A DNA stretch of 64,000 nt from Halomonas icarae (GCF_009901955.1 NZ_WUTS01000001.1:2121419-2185418); one strand, 5' to 3'; positions 17,395 through 27,724 are shown, counted from the stretch's first letter. Notes: a model not told the origin generated them from the letters alone. A program made the numbers and translations.

Positions 17395-18536
17395 GGCAGA
17401 CTCATGGCGTCATCGCCGGAGGCGCAAGCCTCCGGCATCAGGTGGATGCCCGCGGCGAGCAGTGAGACCTGTACCGCCTCCCCGCGGGCCAGACCGTTGC
17501 GACGAGCGGCATGGGTGGCGATCTCGAAGCCGAGGCGCCCGGGGGTGTGGTCGAAGGCCAGGGTGACCGAGGTCATGCCGCCCAGCACGACCAGCTCATC
17601 GACGCGAGCGCTCACCGGATTCTCGCGCTCCCCCAGCGAGGGGCGCCCTCGGCGATGCAACACCACATCCGAGGCCGGCAGATACCAGGCCACGCGGGTG
17701 CCCGGCGCCAGCGATGCAAGCCCCTCGGCCACCTCCAGACGCCAGGGCCCCCAGGCCAGGCGACGTTCCCCCCCCTCCATTGTCACCTCACCGCTGAAGA
17801 CGTTGTGGCGGTCGAGCAGTCGCGCCACCTGAGGGGACGACGGCCGGCGGAAAAGCGACTGTGGCGGGCCTGCCTGGAGAGTGCGTCCGGCATGCAGCAC
17901 GCAGAGGCGGTCGGCCAATGCCGCCGCCTCGTCGAGATCATGCGTGACCAGCACGATGGGGATGGCGATCTCCTCGCGCAGCATCGCCAGTTCACGCTGC
18001 AAGCGCCGTCGAGTCACCTGATCCACCGCCGAGAAGGGCTCGTCGAGCAGCAGCACCCGCGGCTCGCGAGCCAGCGCCCTGGCCAGCGCCACCCGCTGCC
18101 GCTGGCCGCCGGAGAGCTCGGCGGGGTGGCGCCCGGACAACCCCTCCAGGCGTACCCGGACCAACCACTCATCGGCCCGACGACGTCGCTCCGCGGCCGG
18201 CAGATGGTGCAACGCCACCATGACGTTACCCAGCGCCGTGAGATGCGGGAAAAGCGCATAGTCCTGGAACACCAGCCCCAGACGTCGGCGCTGGGGAGGG
18301 AGTGCGAGTCGCCTGCCGGCATCGAACCAGACCGCCTCGCCACAGGCGATACGCCCCCCTTGTGGTCGGTATAGGCCGGCGATGCTGCGCAGCAGGGTGG
18401 TCTTGCCGCTGCCCGAGGGGCCCACCAGGGCCAGCAGCTCACCGGCCGCGCAGTGAAACTCCGCCGCCAGCGGGATCGGCCCCGACTGATGCAGGCTCAC
18501 CTCGAGGGGAGCCGGCTTGGCAATGGCGTCAGGCAC
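17391..18536 (-). CDS. modC: Molybdate ABC transporter ATP-binding protein
   Basis: ATPase of the molybdate importer, 381 residues from the GTG at 18536, which overlaps the modB stop by 8 bp; this coupling decides the start over an upstream ATG. Walker A GPSGSGKTTLL, Q-loop VFQDYALFPH, signature LSGGQRQRVALARAL, Walker B VLLLDEPFSAVD and the H-loop in VTHDLDEAA are all intact. The C-terminal ~100 residues form a MOP/TOBE-type domain (ARVDELVVLGGMTSVTLAF) that binds oxyanion in relatives. Confidence 0.92.
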   Translation of the reverse strand: MPDAIAKPAPLEVSLHQSGPIPLAAEFHCAAGELLALVGPSGSGKTTLLRSIAGLYRPQGGRIACGEAVWFDAGRRLALPPQRRRLGLVFQDYALFPHLTALGNVMVALHHLPAAERRRRADEWLVRVRLEGLSGRHPAELSGGQRQRVALARALAREPRVLLLDEPFSAVDQVTRRRLQRELAMLREEIAIPIVLVTHDLDEAAALADRLCVLHAGRTLQAGPPQSLFRRPSSPQVARLLDRHNVFSGEVTMEGGERRLAWGPWRLEVAEGLASLAPGTRVAWYLPASDVVLHRRGRPSLGERENPVSARVDELVVLGGMTSVTLAFDHTPGRLGFEIATHAARRNGLARGEAVQVSLLAAGIHLMPEACASGDDAMSLP

Positions 18537-19197
18537 GGTGCCACCTCCTCCGTCCCGCGAGGCCATAGACCACACCGATGGTGACGAAGGAGACCAGCAG
18601 CAGCATCGCCGACATGGTGGCCGCCCCGCTCTCGTCGAAGGCCTGCACACGATCGTAGATGGCAATGGCCAGGGTGCGGGTCTCGCCATCGATGGCCCCA
18701 CCCACCATCAGGATGACCCCGAACTCTCCCAGGGTATGGGCAAAGGTCAGCGCCATGGCCGAGACGATACCCGGCCACACCAGCGGCAGTTCGATGCGCC
18801 ACAGGGTGTGCAGCGGCGACAGGCCGCTGCACCAGGCCGCCTCGCGCAGGTTGGTCGGCACCGCCTCGAAGGCACGCTGCACCGGTTGCACCGCGAAGGG
18901 CAGATTGGCCACCAGGGAGGCGAGCAGGATGCCCTCGAAGGTGAAGTTGAGGCCGTTACCGAACAGCCGTACCCAAAGTCCGCCAAAGGGCGCCTCGAGG
19001 CCGAAGGCCTGCATCAGGTAGAACCCCAGCACTGTAGGCGGCATCACCAGCGGCAGGGCGATCAGGGCCTCACCCAGGGGCTTGGCACGCGAATGGCTGG
19101 CGGCCAGGGCACGGCCCAGCCACAACCCCACCGGCAACAACAACAGTGCCGTGAAGGTAGCCAGATGCAACGAGACCGAGAGCGCCGTCCAGTCCAT
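18529..19197 (-). CDS. modB: Molybdate ABC transporter permease
   Basis: 222-residue inner-membrane permease with five to six helices and the EAA coupling loop (RAFEAVPTNLREAAWCSGLSPLHTLWRIELPLV). The ATG at 19197 overlaps the modA stop. Length and order modA-B-C match the standard high-affinity molybdate importer. Confidence 0.93.
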   Translation of the reverse strand: MDWTALSVSLHLATFTALLLLPVGLWLGRALAASHSRAKPLGEALIALPLVMPPTVLGFYLMQAFGLEAPFGGLWVRLFGNGLNFTFEGILLASLVANLPFAVQPVQRAFEAVPTNLREAAWCSGLSPLHTLWRIELPLVWPGIVSAMALTFAHTLGEFGVILMVGGAIDGETRTLAIAIYDRVQAFDESGAATMSAMLLLVSFVTIGVVYGLAGRRRWHRA

Positions 19198-20072
19198 CAG
19201 CGAGGCTCACCCTCGGCCAGACGGTAGCCACCGCCGGCAGCGCGGAAACCATCGTCGGCAGCGCGAAAACCATCGTCGGCAGCGCGAAAACCATAGTCGG
19301 CCAGGATGGTGCGCGCCTCCTCACGCTGCAGCCAGGCGTAGAAGGCCCGCGCGGTATCACCGGCCCCCTTCACCAGCGCCATGCGCTGCACCAGGGGCTG
19401 GTGCCAGTCGGCCGGCACCATCACGAACTCGCCACGGGCGGCCACCGGTGGCGCCAGCGCCTGGGACCAGGCCACCAGCCCGCCACGGGCATCCGCGGAG
19501 AGCGCAAAGCGGGTCGCCTGGGCGACGCTCTCTCCCAGCACCCGCAGCGGTGCGGTGGACTCCCACAGCCCCTCATGCACCAGGGCCTGCCGCGCAGCCA
19601 CCCCATAAGGAGCATGCTCGGGGTTGGCCAGGGCGATACGCGATCGCCCCTCCCCGTTGGAATGGGCCGCCACCGCTTCCCGCACCGCCATCAGCGGAGC
19701 CTCCTCACCGGGCAGCCGGCCCTGCTCCTCCTTTCTCTGTAGCCATACCAGTCGTCCCACCGCATAGACTTCCCCCGTATCCTCGAGGTGGCCTGCCTCG
19801 TGCAGCGCCAGTACATAGGCCTCATCGGCAGACAGGAAGAGTTCGAAGGGGGCACCCTGCTCGATCTGGCGGCGGAAGTTTCCCGACGAGCCGAAGTTGA
19901 CTCGCAGCGACTCCCCCGTCTCGTCGCGGAAGGCCTCGGCAAGATGGGGAAAAACCGCCTGCAGGGAGGAGGCAGCCGCCACGATAGGCGGCCGGGCCAG
20001 TGCCACCGTGGAGAACAGCAGCGTCAACCCCAGCAGCAGAACGCGACACCCCGATCGGGTAAGGGACTGCAT
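19197..20072 (-). CDS. modA: Molybdate ABC transporter substrate-binding protein, with a C-terminal heptapeptide repeat
   Basis: Periplasmic molybdate-binding protein of 291 residues starting at the ATG at 20072 (ggag upstream). The signal peptide ends near VALARPPI; the mature start IVAAASSLQAVFPHLAEAF, then NFGSSGNFRRQIEQGAPFELFLSAD and FALSADARGGLV fit ModA. The last about 25 residues are odd: after the expected DYGF they repeat FRAADDG / FRAADDG / FRAAGGG / YRLAEGEPR, caused by a 21-bp tandem repeat. This extra tail is beyond the usual ModA end. Confidence 0.92.
   Translation of the reverse strand: MQSLTRSGCRVLLLGLTLLFSTVALARPPIVAAASSLQAVFPHLAEAFRDETGESLRVNFGSSGNFRRQIEQGAPFELFLSADEAYVLALHEAGHLEDTGEVYAVGRLVWLQRKEEQGRLPGEEAPLMAVREAVAAHSNGEGRSRIALANPEHAPYGVAARQALVHEGLWESTAPLRVLGESVAQATRFALSADARGGLVAWSQALAPPVAARGEFVMVPADWHQPLVQRMALVKGAGDTARAFYAWLQREEARTILADYGFRAADDGFRAADDGFRAAGGGYRLAEGEPR
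19238..19300. repeat. 21-bp tandem repeat (three units) in the 3-prime end of modA
   Basis: Three consecutive units (19238-19258, 19259-19279, 19280-19300) differ from one another at only one or two positions. As the unit is divisible by three, it adds a seven-residue repeat without a frameshift. Confidence 0.9.
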
Positions 20073-20155
20073 GATGTGGCTCCGCAAGACATGAATGGAC
20101 GCATTGTCCGACACCCTGCCATGGCCGACAACCCGCACTCCTTGCCCTCAGACAC

Positions 20156-20887
20156 TCAAGGGATGGCAACACCGGCAAATATATCGTGCAGGTCGGCCTG
20201 CTCCTCGCGGGGTCCGAGATCGAGCAACGCCTCGAGGCTCGTCAGGTGGGTCTCGATGGCGTCTCTCGCCCCGTTGGCATCCCCCCGACCGAGCGCCTCC
20301 AGCAGTCGAAAGTGATCACCCTCCAGATAACAGGAGCCGAGCGAGGGCCGCTTGTAAAGCGCGATCACGATGGAGGTACGCAGCACCAGGTCGGTAAGCA
20401 TCGCCCCAAGCACACGATTGGGAGCGTGCGCGGCCAGTCGGTGATGAATGGTCAGGGAGTGAGCGATACGGCCCGGCTCGTCGCCACGCCCATGAGCTTC
20501 GACCTCTGCCTGCGCCTCCGCTTCAAGAACTGACAGTATCCTGGCGTCGATGCCCCGATCCGCCACCAGTGCGGCCACCTCCCCCTCCACCAGGCGTCGG
20601 GCGGCGAAGGTCTCGCGGGTCTCCTCAATACTGGGAGCCCGCACCCGAGCCACCTGATTGGGTCGCTGGTCGATGACGTGGTCGGCGGCCAGGCGCGTCA
20701 ACGCCCGGCGCACGATGGAGCGGCTGACACCGAATACCTCGCCCAGCGCCACCTCCGGCAGGCGCGTTCCAGGCGGTAGACGCTGGCTAAGCACCGCCTG
20801 GCGCACCTGCTCGACGATATGGCGGTCGCCGATACGCTCCCCACCGCGCATGGCAGTTTCGACCTCTTCCCTCCAGGACTGGCTCAT
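20156..20887 (-). CDS. GntR family transcriptional regulator, FadR/FCD subfamily
   Basis: 243 residues from the ATG at 20887. The N-terminal winged helix-turn-helix reads VRQAVLSQRLPPGTRLPEVALGEVFGVSRSIVRRALTRLAADHVI. The all-helical FCD effector domain follows, with metal-ligand-like Asp and His residues (HSLTIHHRLAAHAPN, EGDHFRLLEALGRGD). It lies upstream of modA (about 80 bp to the chosen modA start) in the same orientation, so it may be cotranscribed. The effector and targets are not known; FCD proteins normally sense organic acids rather than molybdate, so control of modABC is not certain. Confidence 0.88.
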   Translation of the reverse strand: MSQSWREEVETAMRGGERIGDRHIVEQVRQAVLSQRLPPGTRLPEVALGEVFGVSRSIVRRALTRLAADHVIDQRPNQVARVRAPSIEETRETFAARRLVEGEVAALVADRGIDARILSVLEAEAQAEVEAHGRGDEPGRIAHSLTIHHRLAAHAPNRVLGAMLTDLVLRTSIVIALYKRPSLGSCYLEGDHFRLLEALGRGDANGARDAIETHLTSLEALLDLGPREEQADLHDIFAGVAIP

Positions 20888-21008
20888 GAATGTCTCGCTG
20901 GTAATGATCCTAGCAAAACCTTCGCACTTTTCGGGCCTGATCACCACACCCGGCAGCGGCTCTGTATACAAGGCACCTTAATGTCGAACACTCATGCCAC
21001 CTCCGCCG

Positions 21009-21550
21009 CTACCCCTTGTGCAGATGACTGGCGTTGACGTCGAGAATCTTCAGCGTATTGGTGCCGCCATGGGCGTTCATCTCGTCGCCCCGCGTCAGCA
21101 TCACATGATCCCCCGGCTCGGCGATGCCCTTCTCCACCAGCAGCGCCAGGGCGCGGTCGTTGAGCTCCTCGGCCGTCATCGCGCTGGTCGCTGGGCGATG
21201 GCGCTGTGGGCCAGGCCGATGATCGGCAGCCCGGAACGGATGCGCGAGGCGATCAGCGGCGTGTAGCCGGTCGAGGTCATGCAGGCGATGGCGGCCACCC
21301 CGGAGAGATGGTTGGCGGCGTACATGGCGGAGAGGGCGATGGTCTCGTCGACCCGGCTGAAGCCCTCATGGATGCGGTGGCCCGACTCCTGGGCGATCCG
21401 CTCGCGCTCGGCGCCCAGGCAGACCCGGTCCATGGCCTCGATGGTCTCCACCGGGAAGTCGCCGGCGGCGGTCTCGGCGGAGAGCATCACCGCATCGGTG
21501 CCATCGAGCACGGCATTGGCGACGTCGAACACCTCGGCGCGCGGAGGCCT
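21009..21550 (-). pseudogene. Pyruvate kinase remnant
   Basis: The minus strand begins abruptly with [34 protein letters not shown], a textbook pyruvate kinase active-site segment, and continues to [20 protein letters not shown]. There the frame breaks (near 21180) and the C-terminal end continues in another frame as [18 protein letters not shown] to HLHKG and a stop at 21009. The N-terminal two-thirds is absent, and roughly two dozen residues appear to be missing at the frameshift. It cannot encode an active enzyme; a functional copy is presumably elsewhere. Confidence 0.88.
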
Positions 21551-21763
21551 TGAGGCCGCCGTCACGAGTGGCGCACATTCTAGCGAATCTGCCGCGACTG
21601 TCAACCGGTGATTTTCGACACCTCCCGAAAAACCCATTGCAAAACAGTCACTTCTGCCACATTCACCGCCGGTAACGTTTGCCCGTTGCCGGCAGCGGAT
21701 GCGTACTTTACGGTTTTACCGGCAGGCCCGCAAGCCCTTCCTGTAAAAAAGTTTCAAAACCGA

Positions 21764-21788
21764 CGACGCCCGCACGGGGCGGGCGTCG
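21764..21788 (-). terminator. Terminator of pssA
   Basis: Perfect 10-bp arms (cgacgcccgc / gcgggcgtcg) with a 5-base loop, followed on the minus strand by a T-rich stretch (ggttttgaaac and ttttttac). It begins 23 bases beyond the pssA stop. Confidence 0.75.
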
Positions 21789-21810
21789 ATATATGCGGCG
21801 TGAGCGCGGA

Positions 21811-22680
21811 TCAGCCCGATGGAGGCGCATGACGCAGCTTGCGCATCGTCGCCATCAACGGACCCGAGGTGACATAGGCCCCAAACAGCAGCAGCAGCAT
21901 CACGGAGGGCTCCAGGGAGATCACCACGAAGCCCAGCACGATGGCGAGCAGCACCACGAAGGGGACCGGTCCCTTGAAGTCCACATCCTTGAAGCTGTAG
22001 TAGCGAATATTGCTGACCATCAGCACCCCGGCGGCACCGACGATCACCAGCATCAGCAACTTGTAGCCGAAGGCCTCGGCATCGAAACTATGGAAGGTCC
22101 AGACACTGGCCGCCACCAGCGCCGCTGCCGAGGGGCTGGGCAGGCCGATAAACCACTTCTTGTCGACGCTGCCGATCTGTACATTGAAGCGGGCCAGCCG
22201 CAAGGCGGCACAGGCAACATAAAGAAAGGCCACCACCCAGCCGGTCTTGCCGATATCCTGAAGAATCCAGGTAAAGGACACCAGCGCCGGCGCCACTCCG
22301 AAGGAGAGCATGTCGGAGAGGCTGTCATACTCGGCCCCGAAGGCACTCTGGGTGTTGGTCATCCGGGCCACTCGGCCATCCAACCCATCGAGTACCATGG
22401 CGATAAAGATCGCCACGGAAGCCGCGGCAAAGTCGCCATTGATACCGGCGACAACGGCGAAGAAGCCGGCGAACAGGGCCGAGGTGGTAAAGAGATTGGG
22501 CAACAGGTAGATACCCTTGCGCCGGACGGTGCGTCCATCCTCTTCGGCTTCCTCGATCACCTCCGTCTCGCGCAGAAAGACCGACGCCAGGTCCTCCTCC
22601 CGTTGGACGCCCTGCTCCTGGGGCGGGCCCTCGCCATGCGGCGTGTCAATATGCTCGTTGTTACGGGAATCCTGACTCAT
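21811..22680 (-). CDS. pssA: CDP-diacylglycerol--serine O-phosphatidyltransferase
   Basis: Inner-membrane enzyme making phosphatidylserine from CDP-diacylglycerol and serine, first step to phosphatidylethanolamine. 289 residues from the ATG at 22680. A charged N-terminal tail of about 60 residues precedes several helices. The CDP-alcohol phosphotransferase motif is complete: DGLDGRVAR, then G and the two Asp of GAEYDSLSD. It follows ilvC, an arrangement also found in pseudomonads, where pssA lies at the end of the ilv cluster. Confidence 0.93.
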   Translation of the reverse strand: MSQDSRNNEHIDTPHGEGPPQEQGVQREEDLASVFLRETEVIEEAEEDGRTVRRKGIYLLPNLFTTSALFAGFFAVVAGINGDFAAASVAIFIAMVLDGLDGRVARMTNTQSAFGAEYDSLSDMLSFGVAPALVSFTWILQDIGKTGWVVAFLYVACAALRLARFNVQIGSVDKKWFIGLPSPSAAALVAASVWTFHSFDAEAFGYKLLMLVIVGAAGVLMVSNIRYYSFKDVDFKGPVPFVVLLAIVLGFVVISLEPSVMLLLLFGAYVTSGPLMATMRKLRHAPPSG

Positions 22681-22841
22681 TGTCCCACCCATTGCCTGGA
22701 AGTCATGCCGGTCATTCTTGCACGACCACCCGCAAGCGCAAAGCCGGGTCGCTGTCATTCGGCGTCGGCCACACGAAAACGACCAGGGGCGCGGTCACCC
22801 GCGCCCCTGGTCGTGTTGCCGCTCTCGACCGAGCCGATCGA

Positions 22842-24047
<1,206 letters not shown>

Positions 24048-24935
24048 ATGGACATGCGCCCCCTCAACCACTTCCTCGCCCTGGCGGAATCCCTGCACTT
24101 CGGGCGCGCCAGCGAGGCGTGTCACATCAGCACCTCCACCCTCTCCCGCTCCATCCGACATCTGGAGGAGAGCCTGGGTGTCACCCTCTTCGAGCGCGAC
24201 AATCGCCACGTGGCTCTGACCCGTCAGGGCGAGATCTTCCAGCACTATGCCCGTGAGACCCTCGAGCGCTGGGAAGAACTTCGCCAATCGCTGATGAGCG
24301 AGGCCCGACGATTGACCGGCAAGATCAGCGTCTACTGCTCGGTCACCGCCAGCTACAGCTTTCTCTACGAACTGCTCAGCGAGTTTCGCAGCCACCACCC
24401 CGGCATCGAGCTCAAGCTGCACACCGGTGATCCCGCCGAAGCCATGAACCGGGTCCTGGCCGGTGACGAGGACATGGCGATCACCCCTCGCCCGCGCCAA
24501 CCCCCGGAGGCCCTCGCCTTCAAGTCGCTGACCCGAGCCCCGCTGGTGTTCATCGCCCCCAGGGAGGCACCGGAGTGGATCCCCTCCAGACCCGAGACGC
24601 CCTGCGCAGAGCAGTGGCGCGAGGTACCGATGATCCTCTCCGAGGCGGGGCTCTCGCGCAGCTACGCCGATACCTGGTTTCGCGCCCTGGGCATCGTGCC
24701 GAGGATCTATGCCCAGGTCGCCGGACACGAGGCGATCGTCAGCATGGTCGGCCTGAGTTTCGGCATCGGCGTGGTACCTCGGATCGTGCTCGACAACAGC
24801 CCGCTGCGTGAGCGGGTCCGCGTGCTGCCCGTGAAACCGGAACTGCCCCATTACGACGTCGGCCTCTGCGTGCTGGAACGGCGCCTGAAGAGCCCGCTGA
24901 TTCGGGCGCTCTGGGATGAAGTGGCGGAAAGGTAG
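24048..24935 (+). CDS. ilvY: LysR-type regulator IlvY
   Basis: 295-residue LysR activator. It begins MDMRPLNHFLALAESLHFGRASEACHIS with the helix-turn-helix TSTLSRSIRHLEESLG and DNRHVALTRQGE. The effector domain retains the IlvY pattern SVTASYSFLYELLSEFRSHHPGIELKLHTGDPAEAMNRV and AQVAGHEAIVSMVGLSFGIGVVP, which closely parallels E. coli IlvY as I recall it. Position divergent from ilvC supports the assignment. In E. coli acetolactate or acetohydroxybutyrate is the inducer. The ATG two codons upstream (24042) is an alternative start. Confidence 0.92.
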   Translation: MDMRPLNHFLALAESLHFGRASEACHISTSTLSRSIRHLEESLGVTLFERDNRHVALTRQGEIFQHYARETLERWEELRQSLMSEARRLTGKISVYCSVTASYSFLYELLSEFRSHHPGIELKLHTGDPAEAMNRVLAGDEDMAITPRPRQPPEALAFKSLTRAPLVFIAPREAPEWIPSRPETPCAEQWREVPMILSEAGLSRSYADTWFRALGIVPRIYAQVAGHEAIVSMVGLSFGIGVVPRIVLDNSPLRERVRVLPVKPELPHYDVGLCVLERRLKSPLIRALWDEVAER

Positions 24936-25033
24936 GAAATGGTGGAAAGGTAGACGAGGCAGGAAAGCCCAGAGGGTGAAATGATGATGAGGTGGGATGA
25001 TGGGTGAGCTGGAAAGGGACGGCCCAAAAAGCA

Positions 25034-25059
25034 GAAGGCCGCCTCTCGAGGCGGCCTTC
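25034..25059. terminator. Bidirectional terminator between ilvY and ilvH
   Basis: Twelve-base perfect arms (gaaggccgcctc / gaggcggccttc) with a two-base nominal loop, lying between the convergent ends of ilvY and ilvH. An a-rich run (caaaaagcag) on the left suits the minus-strand transcript. Confidence 0.8.
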
Positions 25060-25086
25060 GCATACCAGCAACAACCAGGAGTCGAG

Positions 25087-25578
25087 CTAGAGGCTCAACA
25101 CCTTGTCGCCCCGGGCAATCCCCGATACCCCGGTACGCGCCACCTCCAGCACCCCGACTGGCTCCATGGCCTGCAGGAAGGCGTCGAGCTTGCCGGCATC
25201 GCCGGCGATCTGCACGGTGAACAGGCTCGGGCTCACATCGACGATCTGCGCACGGAAGATATCCGCGGTGCGCTTGACCTCGTCGCGGTTCGCCCCCAAT
25301 GCCTTCACCTTCACCAGCATCAACTCTCGCTCGATATGGTTGCCCTCGGTGAGGTCGACCAGTTTGACCACATCGATCAACTTGTTGAGATGCTTGGTGA
25401 TCTGCTCGACGACCCGGTCGTCTCCCACGGTCGTGACCGTCAGGCGCGACAGGGTCGGGTCCTCGGTGGGCGCCACGTTCAGCGTCTCGATATTGAAGTT
25501 ACGCTGAGAGAAGAGCCCCACCACGCGAGACAGGGCGCCCGGTTCGTTTTCCATCAGAATCGAGATGATATGGCGCAT
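25087..25578 (-). CDS. ilvH: Acetolactate synthase small (regulatory) subunit
   Basis: 163 residues. The N-terminal ACT domain starts MRHIISILMENEPGALSRVVGLFSQRNFNIETLNVAPTED, binding valine for feedback control in homologues. The C-terminal half carries ELMLVKVKA and VDVSPSLFTVQIAGDAGKLDAF. The ATG overlaps the ilvI stop by one base (TGATG), so the two subunits are translationally coupled. Confidence 0.96.
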   Translation of the reverse strand: MRHIISILMENEPGALSRVVGLFSQRNFNIETLNVAPTEDPTLSRLTVTTVGDDRVVEQITKHLNKLIDVVKLVDLTEGNHIERELMLVKVKALGANRDEVKRTADIFRAQIVDVSPSLFTVQIAGDAGKLDAFLQAMEPVGVLEVARTGVSGIARGDKVLSL

Positions 25579-27302
25579 CAGGTCCGCTCCGTCTTGGAAA
25601 GCAGCATGTCACGCATGGAGCCAAGGGGCACCTGCATCGGATAGACGTGCTCGTGCGGGTCAACCGCAACGTCGAGGAACACCAGCTCGTGCGGATCGGC
25701 GAAGGCACGCTCCAGTGCCGGCTCGAGCTCGTCAAGGGTCTCGACCTTCAGCGCAGTGAAGCCATAGGACTCGATCAGCTTCTGGAAGTCGGGCAGCGAC
25801 TCCATGTAGGAGTGCGCATGACGCGACTTGTAGTTGAGGTCCTGCCACTGGCGCACCATGCCCAGTGACGCATTGTTGAGGTTGACGATCTTCACGCCGC
25901 CCCCGAACTGCTTACAGGTGGAGAGCTCCTGCATCATCATCTGGAAGCTGCCCTCCCCGGTCACACAGATCACCTGCTCATCCGGGAAGTTCTGCTTGAT
26001 GCCCATGGCGGCCGGGAATCCGAAGCCCATGGTGCCAAGCCCCCCCGAGGTAATGAAGCGGTTGGGCTTGTCGAACTTGTAATACTGGGCCGCGAACATC
26101 TGGTGCTGACCAACATCGGTGGTCACATAGGCCTCGCCGCGCGTCACCCGGCACAGTGCCTCGACCACCTCCTGGGGCTTGAGCGTCTCACCGGGCTTGG
26201 AGGGCTCATAGAGCTTGCCCGCGCGCTCTTCGCGCCAGCCTTCGATCTTCTGCCACCACTCCTCGAGGGCCTCCGGATTGGAGATCTCCTTGCCCTGCAC
26301 CAGGCTGATCATCTCGCTGATCACGCTGCCCGCCGGCCCCACGATGGGCACATCGGCTCGCACGGTCTTGGAGACCGAGCTGGGGTCGATATCCACATGA
26401 ATGACCTTGGCGGTGGGACAGAACTTCGAGGTGTTGTTGGTCACGCGGTCGTCGAAACGCGCGCCAATGGCGATCACCAGATCGGCATGGTGCATGGCCA
26501 TGTTCGACTCATAGGAGCCGTGCATGCCCAGCCACCCCAGGCACTGACGATCGCTCTGGGGGTAGGCGCCGATGCCCATCAGGGTGGTGGTGATGGGGTA
26601 GCCCAGTCGCTTGACCAGGTCGGTCAGGCCTTCGCTGGCCCGCCCGGTAATCACACCGCCGCCGGTGTAGAACACCGGGCGCTTGGCCTTGAGCATCAGC
26701 TCGACGGCCTTCTTGATCTGACCGCTATGGCCGCGGGTCACCGGATTATACGAGCGCATCTTGACCTTCTTGGGGTAGACGTACTCGTAACGCTCGGTGG
26801 GGGCCGTCATGTCCTTGGGAATATCCACCACCACCGGGCCAGGACGCCCGGACGCGGCCAGGTAGTAGGCCTTCTTGAGGACTTCCGGAATTTCGGTCGG
26901 GTGCTTGATGGAGAAGCTGTGCTTCACGATCGGCCGAGTCACGCCGATGATGTCGGTTTCCTGGAAGGCATCATCGCCGATCAGGTGACTCATCACCTGG
27001 CCACACAGCACCACCATCGGAATCGAGTCCATGTAGGCGGTGGCGATGCCGGTGACGGCGTTGGTAGCGCCGGGACCGGAGGTCACCAGTACCGTACCTG
27101 GCTTGCCGGAGGCTCGCGCATAGCCATCGGCGGCATGGGTGGCGGCCTGTTCATGGCGTACTAGGATGTGCTTGACCTTGTCCTGGCGGAACAGGGCGTC
27201 ATAGATATGCAGCGCCGCGCCACCGGGATAACCATAGATATATTCGACGCCCTCATCCTGCAGGAAGCGGGCGATCATGTCCGCGCCGGAAAGCAATTCC
27301 AC
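25578..27302 (-). CDS. ilvI: Acetolactate synthase large (catalytic) subunit
   Basis: ThDP-, FAD- and Mg-dependent enzyme condensing pyruvate with pyruvate or 2-oxobutyrate. 574 residues from a GTG at 27302 with ggggag upstream. The catalytic Glu is in VRHEQAATHAADGYAR. The ThDP/Mg motif is GEGSFQMMMQELSTCKQFGGGVKIVNLNN, with the Gly-Asp-Gly opening replaced by GEG in this copy. The family segments ATNAVTGIATAYMDSIPMV and DVFQETD-like QETDIIGVTRP are present. It is the first gene of ilvI-ilvH. The paralogue name ilvB would be equally possible. Confidence 0.94.
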   Translation of the reverse strand: MELLSGADMIARFLQDEGVEYIYGYPGGAALHIYDALFRQDKVKHILVRHEQAATHAADGYARASGKPGTVLVTSGPGATNAVTGIATAYMDSIPMVVLCGQVMSHLIGDDAFQETDIIGVTRPIVKHSFSIKHPTEIPEVLKKAYYLAASGRPGPVVVDIPKDMTAPTERYEYVYPKKVKMRSYNPVTRGHSGQIKKAVELMLKAKRPVFYTGGGVITGRASEGLTDLVKRLGYPITTTLMGIGAYPQSDRQCLGWLGMHGSYESNMAMHHADLVIAIGARFDDRVTNNTSKFCPTAKVIHVDIDPSSVSKTVRADVPIVGPAGSVISEMISLVQGKEISNPEALEEWWQKIEGWREERAGKLYEPSKPGETLKPQEVVEALCRVTRGEAYVTTDVGQHQMFAAQYYKFDKPNRFITSGGLGTMGFGFPAAMGIKQNFPDEQVICVTGEGSFQMMMQELSTCKQFGGGVKIVNLNNASLGMVRQWQDLNYKSRHAHSYMESLPDFQKLIESYGFTALKVETLDELEPALERAFADPHELVFLDVAVDPHEHVYPMQVPLGSMRDMLLSKTERT

Positions 27303-27690
27303 GTGTTTTTCTCCCCTGGAGGTCTCGAGTGCGATCCGTCACCACTTGGGGCAACGGTGTCGAGTGCGGCGGTATGCCGCTGCCGGAAACACCGGCACCT
27401 GATGCCAAACCCTGGCAAGAAGCCCTGTTAGGGCCTGCACTCTCATCACGGCGGTTTGCCGCGTCGGGGCGTTGGCCGACCCGGGCGGTGAGCCCGCAAT
27501 CGGAAGTCCTTCGGCGAGTAGAGGCCACTGGCCTACCCGTCACACGGTAAAGGGGGATTGCCCGCTGGGTCCGTGTCCGTATCAGGAAGGGTCAAGATTC
27601 CATTAGCGCCAAGGGCGTGTCAACCGCGGAAACAGCGTGGGTAGCCCATGGCAGGGCATTCAGCAAGGCTGAGCTTGTGAGCCGACGTCG
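27303..27690. other. Upstream region of ilvI
   Basis: About 390 bases without a convincing gene. It contains a small hairpin (tgccgg / ccggca at about 27381-27397) and an imperfect stem agccct / agggc at about 27421-27433, either of which could form in the ilvI leader. A short minus-strand reading frame (about 35 codons from 27446) has several Leu and Val codons but no ribosome-binding site, so attenuation is not established. Confidence 0.4.
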
Positions 27691-27724
27691 AAAAAAGCCC
27701 GCACTCTCGGGGTGAGAGGCGGGC
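27691..27724 (-). terminator. Terminator of clpB
   Basis: Stem gcccgcctctc / gagagtgcgggc with one bulge, followed on the minus strand by six T residues, about 75 bases after the clpB stop. Typical intrinsic terminator. Confidence 0.85.

Noticed and set aside
18537..18701. Longer modC start at 18701
   Set aside because: It would read through the end of modB in another frame and add Pro/Arg/Cys-rich nonsense; the GTG at 18536 gives the normal start.
19238..19300. CRISPR-like short repeat
   Set aside because: The units are directly abutting without spacers and lie in frame inside modA.
27347..27446. Possible ilvI leader peptide on the minus strand (35 codons, several Leu and Val)
   Set aside because: No ribosome-binding site, the Leu/Val codons are not clustered, and no clear mutually exclusive stems with a U-run follow.
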